The notes: generated by a model from the sequence alone, not told the origin. A stretch of DNA of 64,000 nt from Bdellovibrionaceae bacterium UBA6776 (GCA_002453155.1 DKGG01000011.1:1-64000); one strand, 5' to 3'; positions 1 to 9,876 are shown, counted from the first letter of the stretch. Numbers and translations are program-made.

Positions 1-9
1 TAAACGCAA

Positions 10-447
10 TTAAAAATTTTCGCACGTAAACTCAATATATTCATTTAGAACATTGTTCGGGATATCTCTACCATCGATCTTCCCAATCCTAATAGCTTCG
101 TTTAGAGACCGGCTTATGTCACTTTTGGCTCTTTCATCCATGAACTCCCAATGATCCTCTACAAGGCTCAATGCTTCGTTGGTGGCATCGGTAGCAAAGC
201 AAGCCGTAACAAGATTTGCGAGCGTGTTCTCATCATATCGTAGAACTAATGCCTCCCTTAGGGCAGACTTTGCCAACTCATGATTCCCAAGGCTACCGTT
301 CGCAACTGCCAAAAGTTTCCATGTCCTGGGATCGTTATGGAATTTCCTGGTGCTAATCGCCTCCTCGCATGCCCTTTTAACAAGATTAAATTGCTTATAT
401 CCAAGAAGCCCCTCGACTAAAGTAATGAACCCATCAGCTCTGGTCAT
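10..447 (-). CDS. TPR-like protein of unknown function
   Basis: A soluble protein of about 145 residues with no signal peptide or membrane segment. The middle (about residues 40-105) shows two helical repeats of TPR character, with a W-x-x-L-A...G...A pattern followed by an ALREAL-type helix. The frame is open from an ATG at 471, but GGAGGAGG lies just before the internal ATG at 447, so 447 is the better start. It is divergent from the ribbon-helix-helix gene at 564 and may share its control region. TPR folds mediate protein contacts; the partner is unknown. It may belong to the defence island or be the flanking host gene. Confidence 0.65.
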   Translation of the reverse strand: MTRADGFITLVEGLLGYKQFNLVKRACEEAISTRKFHNDPRTWKLLAVANGSLGNHELAKSALREALVLRYDENTLANLVTACFATDATNEALSLVEDHWEFMDERAKSDISRSLNEAIRIGKIDGRDIPNNVLNEYIEFTCENF

Positions 448-500
448 AATGTCCTCCTCCAGCTTCGACATCGAAGCTATAAGATCATTATAACACTATG

Positions 501-552
501 CAATATTTTTAAGAAACTAAATATTGATTGCAGAAAATGTAATACAATGTAT
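501..552. promoter_or_regulatory. Inverted repeats between divergent TPR and RHH genes
   Basis: The 116-base divergent gap holds a perfect inverted repeat, CAATATTT (501-508) and AAATATTG (519-526), with a 10-base spacer. A second near-palindrome, ATACAATGTAT (542-552), lies just before the RHH start. Ribbon-helix-helix repressors usually bind short symmetric sites in their own promoters, so these are candidate operators of the gene at 564. Function is inferred. Confidence 0.4.
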
Positions 553-563
553 GATTTTGAGTT

Positions 564-749
564 ATGAAAATTATTAAAGAGAAGGATGACAACCCTTCTA
601 TACCTATAACTTTTCGGCTTCCTCAGAATCTCATCGACAAACTGACAAGCGTTGCTGAGAAAAATGATCTTTCTCGTCAAAAGCTTGTCACGGCTATTCT
701 TGAGCAAGCCCTAAATGACAAGAGTTTTAAGCTAAGAGTTAAGGGGTAA
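564..749 (+). CDS. Ribbon-helix-helix (CopG/Arc-type) DNA-binding protein
   Basis: A 61-residue protein. The core PITFRLPQNLIDKL followed by LSRQKLVTAILEQAL matches the beta-strand, helix, helix pattern of ribbon-helix-helix proteins. Proteins of this type dimerise and bind symmetric operators. It ends 3 bases before the TTG start of the SNF2 helicase, so it probably heads that operon and regulates it. No toxin gene is adjacent, so an antitoxin role is not supported. The Shine-Dalgarno site is weak. Autoregulation through the symmetric sites just upstream is likely but inferred. Confidence 0.75.
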   Translation: MKIIKEKDDNPSIPITFRLPQNLIDKLTSVAEKNDLSRQKLVTAILEQALNDKSFKLRVKG

Positions 750-752
750 GAT

Positions 753-3698
753 TTGATTACTCCTCATCAAGCAAAGTATTTTGCCTTCAACTTAACCAAA
801 CAAAACAAATCGAGTGACTCCGAAAGACTCGGACAGGGGCTTTTAGGCGCTAAGGTCGACATGAACCCTCATCAGATTGAGGCATCCCTTTTTGCCCTTA
901 ACAGTCGATTTTCTGATGGCGTAATTTTAGCGGATGAAGTTGGGTTAGGGAAAACAATCGAGGCAGGGCTAGTAATTTCACAGAAATGGGCGGAAGGGCA
1001 AAGATCAATGTTGATTATTGCCCCAAAGTCTTTAAGGCATCAATGGAAGGCTGAACTTAAGAATCTTTTTGGATTAGAAAGTGAGGTCGTCGACGGGCAG
1101 CGGTTTAGAAAAATGGAAAGTGCTTCTGAGGAGAACATTTTCGATCGAAAAGAAAGGCTTCTCATAACCAATGAGCACTTTATTGATAATTACAGCTCAG
1201 TAATTAGTAAGAATCATTGGGATCTCATCGTTATTGATGAAGCACACAAATTAAGAAATGTTTGGAGGAAAGGAAAATCGGTAAGTAAAAGAGCCAAAGC
1301 TATCAGGGATGCTATACAACCCTTTAAAAAGCTACTGCTTACAGCTACACCTATGCAAAATAACTTAATGGAGTTGTACGGGTTAACTACCTTTATTGAC
1401 CCATATCTCCTTGGGACTGCAGACAGTTTTGCCCAGAGGTATTGCAATATTCCAGAAGAAATCCAAATAGAACGCCTTGCTGAGCTCAAGCATAGACTTA
1501 GGGGAGCTTTTCATAGGGAACTCCGTAAAAACATACGTGAGTATATTCAATATACGAATAGAAATGCGGTAACAATCACCTACAATCCGGACGACCTTGA
1601 AGAAGAGCTGCGAATTAAGTTCGAAGACTTTCTTCGGCGTCCGAGAATAATATCTGTACCGCCTTCGGCTCTGCCCCTGCTAAAACTTATTTATTTAAAG
1701 CTATTGGCGAGTTCTACATTTGCCCTTAAGAACTCATTATTGAACTTATACAAACGATTACTACTAATCTGTGCAGATACTGGTCGAAAAGAACTTTATG
1801 AGGAGCTATTTGATAACCTGAAGAGTCAATTGACTTTGCCCGACGGTCGACGATCAGAAGAGCTTGAAAAACTAGAAAAATCGCTCTTTAAAAATGTATT
1901 CCCTAAGACGTTTGAGGGGTTGGCAGGGAGAAATCATGCAGAAATCGACGAGGAAGAAATCTTAAAAGAGGATATTGAGTTCCCTGGTACATTAAGTGAT
2001 GAGGAAGCAGAAACTCTGGACCAAGTTGATGCAAAAGACCAATCGGACGATGATGAAAGTATCACGGAAAAAGATATTCGAGAAGAAGCTGAAATAATAC
2101 TGAACTTCATTCTGCTTGGAAGGCAAATTAAAGAAAACACAAAAGCATCTGCACTCGAAGCCACTATACAGCAGCAGTTTGAAAAAGCACGTTCAGAAGG
2201 GTGGCCAGAGAAGGCTGTAATCTTCACAGAGTTCCGCACAACTCAAAACTATGTGGTCAACTGCTTGAAAAATATCGGGCTGGAGCTAGATCGTGACATT
2301 GTGGTTTTTAATGGAGATTCAGGAGATGTAGAGCAGCGAAAGCAGCTGGTGGACTCATTTAAAAACAGCAAAAAGATCTTTCTAACTACTGAAGCTGGAG
2401 CAGAGGGTCTTAACCTGCAATTCTGCAATCTCCTTATAAACTACGATCTGCCTTGGAATCCGCAGAGAATTGAGCAAAGAATTGGTCGCTGTCACCGATA
2501 TGGACAAAAATTTGATGTGGTTGTCGTGAACTTTGTAAACGAGAAAAACATTGCAGACGTTCGCGTACTTGAACTCTTACAGGACAAGTTCTCTCTTTTT
2601 AAAGGGGCGTTTGGAGCTAGTGATGAGGTACTTGGAGCTATTGAGATGGGCGACGATATTGAGCAAAAGATTCTCGATATATATATGAGCTGTAGAACCC
2701 AAGACGAGATTGAATCTGCATTTAACAACTTGAAATCAAAGTACAAGCCAAAGATTGATCAGAAGATTCTTGAAGCTAGAAAGCTTGTACTTGAGAATTT
2801 TGATGAAGATGTCCACTCAAAGTTAAAAATGAGGCTAGAGCAAGCTAAGTCAACAGTTTCGTCATTTCAAAAACAGTTCTTTGAAGTTTTAAGGTTTGGG
2901 CTTGGAGAAGAATTTGAATTTAACGAGGATAGGCTTGAGCTAAAGTCAAAAATTGATAATCGATTCTTCTCCCTAGGTGGAGAATCAGAAGGGAATTTGC
3001 TCAGGCTTGATTCCCCTACGGCTCAGAAAGCAATTAAGGCGTGCAAGACTCTCGAGCTTCAGCCATCAAAACTTGTATTTGAAGTCTCGAAGTATCCACA
3101 CAAGTTGAGTAAAGCAGAGGGTTTAATTGGGAAGAGTGGTGAACTCACCTGTTGTATGGTTAAATTCAAGTCTTTCCAGGATGAAGAGTATATCCTGACT
3201 TACGGTATCCACCAAAGCGGTGTCATGGATCAGGATGAAGTTGACCAACTCCTTAAGTGTGAAGCGAGGCACGAAACTTGCGACTCTAACTATGTTTTTG
3301 ATCAGGAGCTTGAAAAAGGCAAAGATAACGATCTCAAGAGTCTTTTATCGGACCTTGAAAGGCGAAACTCGGACATTTTCAATGAGCAGATAGAGAAACT
3401 TGATCAATGGGCAACAGACATAAAGACAGGACTGGAGCTTGAAATAAAGGGACTTGATCAAGAGATTCGTGCTGAAAAAGTAAACGCGAAAAAAGCACCG
3501 AATCTTGATGAAAAAGTAAAAGCACAGAGAAAGGTGAAAAGCTTGGAGACGAAACGAAACCAAAAGCGGCGTGAGCTTCATGAAGCTCAAGATAGAGTTG
3601 ATAATGAAAAAGAAGAGTTACTGGAAAAAATCGAACAAAGCATGAAGCTTGAATATGAGAAAACAAACCTCTTCAAAATCAAGTGGGAGGCAAGATGA
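753..3698 (+). CDS. SNF2-family helicase/translocase (DrmD-like)
   Basis: A 981-residue superfamily 2 ATPase. The Walker A region ADEVGLGKTIEAG is at about 60-72, the DEAH box at 162-165, and LLTATPMQNN at 195-204. The C-terminal helicase lobe carries EAGAEGLNLQ and an arginine-rich motif ending RIGRCHRYGQ. Residues about 880-965 form a charged coiled coil. SNF2 proteins move on duplex DNA using ATP; the layout and coiled-coil tail resemble DrmD of class 1 DISARM (recalled family knowledge). The start is a TTG after AAGGGG. Its TGA overlaps the methyltransferase ATG (ATGA at 3695), indicating translational coupling. Likely a DNA translocase of the restriction system. Confidence 0.85.
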   Translation: MITPHQAKYFAFNLTKQNKSSDSERLGQGLLGAKVDMNPHQIEASLFALNSRFSDGVILADEVGLGKTIEAGLVISQKWAEGQRSMLIIAPKSLRHQWKAELKNLFGLESEVVDGQRFRKMESASEENIFDRKERLLITNEHFIDNYSSVISKNHWDLIVIDEAHKLRNVWRKGKSVSKRAKAIRDAIQPFKKLLLTATPMQNNLMELYGLTTFIDPYLLGTADSFAQRYCNIPEEIQIERLAELKHRLRGAFHRELRKNIREYIQYTNRNAVTITYNPDDLEEELRIKFEDFLRRPRIISVPPSALPLLKLIYLKLLASSTFALKNSLLNLYKRLLLICADTGRKELYEELFDNLKSQLTLPDGRRSEELEKLEKSLFKNVFPKTFEGLAGRNHAEIDEEEILKEDIEFPGTLSDEEAETLDQVDAKDQSDDDESITEKDIREEAEIILNFILLGRQIKENTKASALEATIQQQFEKARSEGWPEKAVIFTEFRTTQNYVVNCLKNIGLELDRDIVVFNGDSGDVEQRKQLVDSFKNSKKIFLTTEAGAEGLNLQFCNLLINYDLPWNPQRIEQRIGRCHRYGQKFDVVVVNFVNEKNIADVRVLELLQDKFSLFKGAFGASDEVLGAIEMGDDIEQKILDIYMSCRTQDEIESAFNNLKSKYKPKIDQKILEARKLVLENFDEDVHSKLKMRLEQAKSTVSSFQKQFFEVLRFGLGEEFEFNEDRLELKSKIDNRFFSLGGESEGNLLRLDSPTAQKAIKACKTLELQPSKLVFEVSKYPHKLSKAEGLIGKSGELTCCMVKFKSFQDEEYILTYGIHQSGVMDQDEVDQLLKCEARHETCDSNYVFDQELEKGKDNDLKSLLSDLERRNSDIFNEQIEKLDQWATDIKTGLELEIKGLDQEIRAEKVNAKKAPNLDEKVKAQRKVKSLETKRNQKRRELHEAQDRVDNEKEELLEKIEQSMKLEYEKTNLFKIKWEAR

Positions 3699-5262
3699 TA
3701 AAAAAACAAAGATTGGAATTAGACTGGGTTGGAAAAGATGACAAAAGTAAATTAGAGCCTCGGTTGCTTTTGGAGGATCAAGTTCTTTCTTATGGAAAGC
3801 GTGACGAAAATATGCTGATCCAAGGGGACAACCTCTTGGCATTAAAAGCATTGGAGCAAGATTACTCAGGTAAGATAAAACTGTGCTTTATTGACCCTCC
3901 TTATAATACTGGATTCGCATTTGACCAATACGAAGACGGGCTAGAGCATAGTCTGTGGCTTTCGCTGATGAGAGATAGAATTGAAATTATCCACGACTTA
4001 TTAATGGATGAAGGAAGTTTGTGGATAACAATTGATGACAATGAGGCGCATTATCTGAAGGTTCTTTGCGACAGTATATTTGGAAGGCGAAATTTTGTTG
4101 CTAATATTGTTTGGCAAAAAAGAACATCGCCCGATATGAGGGCTACTATTGGCGCAGGACATGATCATATTTTAGTATTTGCAAAGAATATTGATAACTT
4201 TAAAAAAGTTATTAAAAAGCTGCCACTTAATGACGAGCAGGCTGCTAGGTATAAAAACCCTGATAATGACCCTCGTGGTCCGTGGGCTTCCGTTGATATG
4301 ACTGGGCAGACAGGCCATGCCACTCCAGCCCAATTTTACAATATAGTCTCACCATTTGGAAATGAGTTTCCCCCACCTGAGGGGCGTTGTTGGGCTTTTG
4401 CGGAGGATACGGTTAAGCGCCTCATCGAAGAAGGTAAGGTTTGGTTCGGCAGGACCGGCAATTCTAGACCGAGGTTGAAAAAGTATTTGTCTGATAACGA
4501 AGGGGTCACAGCTTGGACATGGTGGCCGACACAGAGGCTGGACATAATCAAGAAGCTAAAAAAGAAAGTATTTCGCTTTTTGGGCAAGGAAAGGCATTCG
4601 GAACTCCAAAGCCAGAAAGATTGTTAGAAAGAATTATTCATTTAGCGACAAATGAAGGGGACTTAGTTTTAGACTCTTTTGCGGGCTCAGGCACTACTGG
4701 AGCAGTAGCTCACAAAATGCATCGAAAATGGATAATGGTTGAACTGGGTGATCACTGTAAAACTCATTGCCACAAAAGGCTCAAAAAAGTGGTAGATGGA
4801 AAGGATCAGTTGCCCCTATCTGAAAAATTGAATTGGACAGGTGGTTCTGGTTTCAGGTACTTCAATCTCGCGCCGAGTTTGTTGGAAAAAGATTTCAAAG
4901 GTAACTGGATTTTTAATAAAAACTATGACGCAAACATGCTATCCGCCGCGGTTTGTAAGCATGAAGGTTTTATTTTTAGACCACATGAAACTGAGTACTG
5001 GAAACAGGGTTTTTCTACTGAAAAAGACTTTATATTTGTGACCACTCAATTTCTTACTGTAGAACATATTGGCCAGATTCACTCAAGAATGAAACCCGAT
5101 GAGTCTCTACTGATTTGTGCTAAATCATTTAGGGCTAAGGCAGAAGACTATTCGAATATTACTATTAAAAAGATTCCTAAGATGCTTCTGGGCAGGTGTG
5201 AGTTTGGGAGAGAGGACTATAGCCTTAATATAACTGAAGAGCAGCAGGAGATGGATCTCTGA
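3695..5262 (+). pseudogene. Type III-like DNA methyltransferase (Mod), frameshifted
   Basis: Two overlapping frames together make one adenine-specific methyltransferase of about 522 residues. The first (3695-4627) has catalytic DPPYNTG at about residue 67. The second (open from 4513 to 5262) has the AdoMet motif DSFAGSGTTGA. Catalytic motif before AdoMet motif is the beta-class order seen in type III Mod subunits. The first frame reads TAWTWWP and the second continues EAGHNQEAKKE. Restoring one G near 4528 gives WWPDTEAGHNQ, a normal family sequence. There is no homopolymer at the site. Start chosen at 3695 because GGGAGG precedes it. Separately the halves should be inactive. This could be a real mutation, recoding or a sequence error. 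Confidence 0.85.
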
Positions 5263-5288
5263 ACTAGATAAGTCATCAAGGAAGCAAC

Positions 5289-7991
5289 ATGGATTCTACA
5301 TCAAAGTATATCAGCGAAAGATTAAGCCTCAGAAAACCCCAAAAACAAGCACTTGAGGCTTTAACAAAAATTTCAAAGGTGATTGGACTGCCTAAACCAA
5401 ACAGTGAAATAGATAAAAATGAAGCTGTAAAAGCTATCGATGGGTTCGACAAATTTATAGAGTTTGAGAGAGCATTCCCTTCAACTACTTTTGCTCTTGC
5501 AACTGGTGTTGGTAAAACTCGACTAATGGGTGCATTTGTCGCCTACATGAACCTACAGTTTGGTATCAAGAATTTTCTCGTTGTTGCGCCAAACTTAACA
5601 ATTTATAACAAGCTTATTGAGGACTTTGAAACGCCCACGAGCCCCAAGTTTGTATTCCAAGGCATTGCTGAGTTCGTGCACAATAGACCAAGAATAATAA
5701 CTGGTGATAATTACTCAAAGGTGTCCACACAGCGATACACCTATGGTGCCTCGGCAGATCAGGGCCTTTTATTCAAAGAAGAAATCACAATAAATATTTT
5801 TAATATTTCTAAAATAAATAAAGAAGAGCAAAAGATAAAAAAGATAAATGAATATTTAGGTGAACCATACTTTGAGTATTTAAAAAACCTTGAGGACCTT
5901 GTAATCCTAATGGATGAATCACATCACTATCGTGCTGCACGTGGCATGGATGTGATAAATGAGCTAAACCCCATTCTTGGACTAGAAGTCACCGCCACGC
6001 CGATGGTAACTAGAGGATCGAGAACAGTTCCTTTCAAAAATGTTGTTTATGAATACCCTCTCTCAAAAGCAATTCGTGATGGTTACGTTAAAGACCCCGC
6101 AGCAGCCACTAGAAAAGGTTTAACAAAAGACCAGCTTAAAGGAATGTCAGATGAAGAAAAAGATCTGATGAAAATAGAAGATGCTATTCAGGTCCATGAG
6201 CAGACCAAACTTTCACTGGAAATGTATGCTAGAAACAACAATAAGCCGCTGGTGAAACCATTCATTTTGGTTGTGACACAAGACACCAATCATGCAAATA
6301 AGATTTTAGCAATGATTCAAGCAGAGTCATTTTATGAGAGCAGATACCGAGATAAGGTTATCACCGTACACTCTGCACAGAGGGGTGAAGAGAAAGAAGA
6401 AAATGTTCAGCAACTGCTTACCTTGGAAGATCCCAAAAATGAAACTGAGATTGTTATACATGTAAACATGCTCAAGGAAGGTTGGGACGTAACAAACCTT
6501 TACACAATCGTCCCTCTAAGAGCGTTTGCTGCGGACATTCTTACGGAACAAACTCTTGGTCGGGGCTTAAGGCTTCCCTATGGGGAAAGAACTGGCGATC
6601 CTGAGGTAGACAAGCTTACCGTCATAGCCCATGACAGGTTTGAAGATTTAATAAAAAAAGCACAGGAAGAGTCATCGATCATTCTCAAAGAATATTTCAT
6701 TGAACCAAATCCCGATGCTGGCAAGCAAGAGATTCAAAGTGTAAAAGATGTAGTTTCCACCCAACTCGATGAAGAAGCGCAAAAGGCATTTGAAATTGAA
6801 GATGAAGAGGCTCGCAAAGAGGCTTTGGCTCGAGTTAAGGTAAAGAAAAACCTCAATAAGAATATTCAGAATGTTTTTTATCAAGTAGATGCACCTAAAG
6901 ACATTGAGGAGTCTCAAAGAAAAGAAGAGTTCATACAGAAAACTAAGGAAGAGCTTAAAGGCGAGGCTAAAGAGTTGGGGCTGGATGAAGAATCCATTGA
7001 GAAAATCGCCCGAGAAGAAGTCGAAAAACTCATTGAGCAAAATTTAAATGTCATAATAGAAATCCCAAGAATTGTGATTCAACCTGCTGGCAAACCTGAG
7101 TGTGGTTACAATGATTTTGATCTAGACACCTCGGGGTGGACGGAGCTGCCTCCAGTAGAAGAGGAGATCATAGTCAAGGCTCTGCAAAGTCAGAAGATGA
7201 CAACTATTAATGTTAGGACTTCAGGCGAAAGTTCTGAGGAAGTTCTTGAAAATTATCTAGTCGCTGAACTTATCGACAAAGACGATATCGACTATGATGA
7301 AAATGTTGATTTACTTTACAAGCTCGCCAAACAAGCAGTTTCATTTGTAAAGAGTTATGCTGCTGGCGATAAAGTTGAAAATATCGTACAAGGGCACAAG
7401 ACCTATATTGCTGACAGCATTTATACTCAGATGGAAAAGCAATTCTACTTCAAGCAGACAGAGTTTGAACGACCAATAGTGAAGCCTCACTCCAAAATTG
7501 AGAAGCACAATTATTCTCGGCTAAAGGGGCAGGAGATCAAAGATTACAAAGTTACTGCCAAATCAAGGGCAGAACTCAGAAAAAATTGGTATGGTGGATT
7601 TTCCAAAGCCAGTCACCCCTATTATAAGTTTGACGTTATCGCCGAGCATGATCTCGCCAAGGTTCTTGAATCCGACTCGAAGGTATTGAAGTGGATGCGA
7701 CCTGCGCAGAAGCAGTTTCATATTTACTGGAATCACCAAACAAGTCTTTACGAGCCTGATTTTGTAGTTGAAGCTGAGGGAGAGATTGCTCTGGTAGAGG
7801 TTAAAAACCCTAATGATATCAACTCGCAGGATGTACAGGACAAGAAACGAGCGGCTGTGGAATACTGCAACCATGCGACGACACACAACGAGCAAAATAA
7901 TAAGAAGCCGTGGAATTACTATCTAATTCCATCGGATAAGATAAGCCAGAATATGGACTGGTCCTCTTTTATAGCCCATAAGCAATCTTGA
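5289..7991 (+). CDS. Type III restriction enzyme Res subunit (helicase-nuclease)
   Basis: A 900-residue protein. The N-terminal SF2 helicase has Walker A ATGVGKTRLMGA near residue 71 and a DESHHYRA box. The second lobe has LKEGWDVTNLY and TLGRGLRLP. A charged helical stretch (about 470-600) precedes the C-terminal PD-(D/E)XK nuclease: PD at 823-824 and E-V-K at 837-839. Res subunits cut DNA after ATP-driven communication between two recognition sites and need Mod for sequence recognition. AAGGA precedes the ATG. It is the last gene of the operon. With Mod frameshifted, its activity is uncertain; the gene itself looks intact. Confidence 0.9.
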   Translation: MDSTSKYISERLSLRKPQKQALEALTKISKVIGLPKPNSEIDKNEAVKAIDGFDKFIEFERAFPSTTFALATGVGKTRLMGAFVAYMNLQFGIKNFLVVAPNLTIYNKLIEDFETPTSPKFVFQGIAEFVHNRPRIITGDNYSKVSTQRYTYGASADQGLLFKEEITINIFNISKINKEEQKIKKINEYLGEPYFEYLKNLEDLVILMDESHHYRAARGMDVINELNPILGLEVTATPMVTRGSRTVPFKNVVYEYPLSKAIRDGYVKDPAAATRKGLTKDQLKGMSDEEKDLMKIEDAIQVHEQTKLSLEMYARNNNKPLVKPFILVVTQDTNHANKILAMIQAESFYESRYRDKVITVHSAQRGEEKEENVQQLLTLEDPKNETEIVIHVNMLKEGWDVTNLYTIVPLRAFAADILTEQTLGRGLRLPYGERTGDPEVDKLTVIAHDRFEDLIKKAQEESSIILKEYFIEPNPDAGKQEIQSVKDVVSTQLDEEAQKAFEIEDEEARKEALARVKVKKNLNKNIQNVFYQVDAPKDIEESQRKEEFIQKTKEELKGEAKELGLDEESIEKIAREEVEKLIEQNLNVIIEIPRIVIQPAGKPECGYNDFDLDTSGWTELPPVEEEIIVKALQSQKMTTINVRTSGESSEEVLENYLVAELIDKDDIDYDENVDLLYKLAKQAVSFVKSYAAGDKVENIVQGHKTYIADSIYTQMEKQFYFKQTEFERPIVKPHSKIEKHNYSRLKGQEIKDYKVTAKSRAELRKNWYGGFSKASHPYYKFDVIAEHDLAKVLESDSKVLKWMRPAQKQFHIYWNHQTSLYEPDFVVEAEGEIALVEVKNPNDINSQDVQDKKRAAVEYCNHATTHNEQNNKKPWNYYLIPSDKISQNMDWSSFIAHKQS

Positions 7992-8467
7992 TTCTCTTCC
8001 CGTTCTGTCCCTTAGGGAGAGAATTGGAAAAGAATTGCTTTCATTGTCCTGAAGGATTTGATATCCAATTTTTGCGCATAGGGTCGCTCCCGAAAAGCTG
8101 TAACCCACAGCCTTGCGACTTCATGGGCAAAGAAAGTGAAGCAGCTCCATTTTACGAAACAGCAATATCTAATGGCTTGTCAGGCGAAGAGCTGCGAGGA
8201 GCCTTTCTTGGTTTGGGTAGTACATATAGATGCCTTGGTGAATATCAGAAATCTTTGGGCACTTTTGATAAAGCAATTAAAGAGTTTCCGAGTGATCGGT
8301 CACTAAAGACATTTAGAGCTTTGATTTTGTATAATCTTGGTAAGTTTTCTAGCTCTGTTGAAGAACTACTTACTCAGTTAATTGACACCACATCAGATGA
8401 AAATATTAAGGCTTACGAAAAGGCTTTGAGATTTTACTCTGATAAGCTCGACCAAACCTGGGAGTAG
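7988..8467 (+). CDS. TPR protein, probably 5'-truncated
   Basis: Residues from about 46 (ATG at 8123) to the end match a common small TPR family: a GLGSTYRCLGEY repeat, then FPSD...FRALILYNLGKF. The family normally has one more helix pair before the segment read here as CDFMGKESEA. The first 45 codons (7988-8122) are unlike a TPR and have no convincing ribosome site. The simplest reading is that the 5' end was lost when the restriction island joined here. The true start may be 8123 (114 residues) or the gene may be dead. Function is unknown beyond likely protein binding. Confidence 0.6.
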   Translation: MILFPFCPLGRELEKNCFHCPEGFDIQFLRIGSLPKSCNPQPCDFMGKESEAAPFYETAISNGLSGEELRGAFLGLGSTYRCLGEYQKSLGTFDKAIKEFPSDRSLKTFRALILYNLGKFSSSVEELLTQLIDTTSDENIKAYEKALRFYSDKLDQTWE

Positions 8468-8524
8468 CTATGACTAACGGATCCGGACAGCCCAAGCAAA
8501 GGAACTGCTACCATAGGGGGTATA

Positions 8525-9322
8525 GTGAAAGTTAGATCTTTAGGTCGTCGTACAGACTTCATCTTTGCAGGTTTTTCAGGATCTATCGAAGATAAAGGAA
8601 GCTACACTCTCATCAAGACACCTAGAAATCCTGGTTATCACTGGGGAAACTATATTGTTTTCGATCGTGCTCCCAAGCCTGGAGACTTGGCTGAATGGAA
8701 AGCTCTGTTTGATAAGGAGTTTCCTTATTACTCAGAGCCTCATCACTATGTTTTCACTTGGGATACAGAGGTAAATGACAAAGGTGAGTTTCAAGAATTT
8801 CTAGAAGATGGATTTGAGTTTGATTCTGCTGTGGTTCTAACAACGAAAACCTTGAAAGAACCACCACATATCAATGAGGACATATTTATCAGGAAGATAG
8901 AGTCTGATTCAGATTGGGAAGAAGTTATTAAACTTCAAACCCTCTGTGCAGACCCGAAATTCCTAAATGACTACTACGAGGACTTCAAAAGAAGTCAAGT
9001 GAGTCAGTACAGGAAAATGTCTCAAGCTGGAAAAGGAAACTGGTTTGGGGCCTTTATTGATGGGCAAATGGTTGGAGATTTGGGAATTTTTTCTGAAGGT
9101 AGTATTGGACGATATCAGAACGTGGGAACTCATCCCGACTTCAGAAGACGGGGAATTTGTGGCACTTTGGTTTACAAGGCAGGCTTGATTGCTCTTGATG
9201 AATTTGGGATTGAAGCACTGGTCATGGAAGCAGACCCAGAGTATCACGCTGCAAGGATCTATGAATCAGTTGGCTTTGTCAGATCTGAAATTAACTATTC
9301 TTTAAGTTGGTGGAAGGGATGA
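8525..9322 (+). CDS. GNAT-family N-acetyltransferase
   Basis: A 265-residue protein. The C-terminal half (about 120-255) is a GNAT fold: THPDFRRRGICGTLVYKAG is the acetyl-CoA pyrophosphate loop, followed by EADPEYHAARIYESVGF. The N-terminal half resembles a degenerate second GNAT-like domain. These enzymes move acetyl from acetyl-CoA to an amine; the substrate cannot be read here. The GTG start follows AGGGGG. The stop overlaps the next gene in ATGA (9319-9322), so the two are translated together. Confidence 0.8.
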   Translation: MKVRSLGRRTDFIFAGFSGSIEDKGSYTLIKTPRNPGYHWGNYIVFDRAPKPGDLAEWKALFDKEFPYYSEPHHYVFTWDTEVNDKGEFQEFLEDGFEFDSAVVLTTKTLKEPPHINEDIFIRKIESDSDWEEVIKLQTLCADPKFLNDYYEDFKRSQVSQYRKMSQAGKGNWFGAFIDGQMVGDLGIFSEGSIGRYQNVGTHPDFRRRGICGTLVYKAGLIALDEFGIEALVMEADPEYHAARIYESVGFVRSEINYSLSWWKG

Positions 9323-9876
9323 ACAGAGGTCCAAATAAAATTCATATTTTTGGAGCTTCAGGTTCAGGCACAACTGCACTTGGCAAAGCTCTTTCAGAAG
9401 ATATGAGCCTCCCTCATTTCGACTCAGATGACTATTACTGGAAAAAGACTGATCCGCCTTACACTCAGAAAAACTCCATTGAAGATCGCCACAAGCTACT
9501 TCTTCGAGATATGGAAGGGTTAAAGGGTTGGGTGCTTTCTGGTTCAATGGACTCTTGGAGTGATCCATTTCGTCCTTTTTTTGATTCGGCTATTTTTGTG
9601 CAATCTAATGCTGAAATCAGAACTCAGCGACTCAGAGGTCGTGAGTATGCTCAATTTGGTGATAGGATTAAGGAGGGCGGAGACATGTTTGACGAGCATG
9701 AATACTTCATCAAATGGGCTCATCAATATGATCTAGGTGAATTGGAAGGTAGAAGTCGAAAGCGGCATGAAGAATGGATGACTACTTTGAGCTGCCCCAT
9801 ACTCAAAATAACCAATGATGGACGTTTTGAAGACATGGTAAAGGAAGTCAAAGATTGGCTTTGTAGTGATTTGTAG
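9319..9876 (+). CDS. P-loop nucleoside/adenylate kinase-like protein
   Basis: A 185-residue cytosolic protein starting HIFGASGSGTTALGKAL, a Walker A loop (GASGSGTT), followed by a FDSDDYYW segment and a lid-like region rich in arginine. This layout fits small kinases related to adenylate or shikimate kinase; the phosphate acceptor is unknown. The ATG at 9319 lies in an ATGA overlap with the upstream GNAT gene, which decides the start over upstream TTG and GTG codons. The coupling suggests a two-gene unit that modifies a shared small molecule, but that is only inferred. Confidence 0.75.
   Translation: MNRGPNKIHIFGASGSGTTALGKALSEDMSLPHFDSDDYYWKKTDPPYTQKNSIEDRHKLLLRDMEGLKGWVLSGSMDSWSDPFRPFFDSAIFVQSNAEIRTQRLRGREYAQFGDRIKEGGDMFDEHEYFIKWAHQYDLGELEGRSRKRHEEWMTTLSCPILKITNDGRFEDMVKEVKDWLCSDL

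Noticed and set aside
564..7991. Full DISARM system
   Set aside because: Only a DrmD-like helicase and a methyltransferase are seen; drmA, drmB and drmC are absent from the window.
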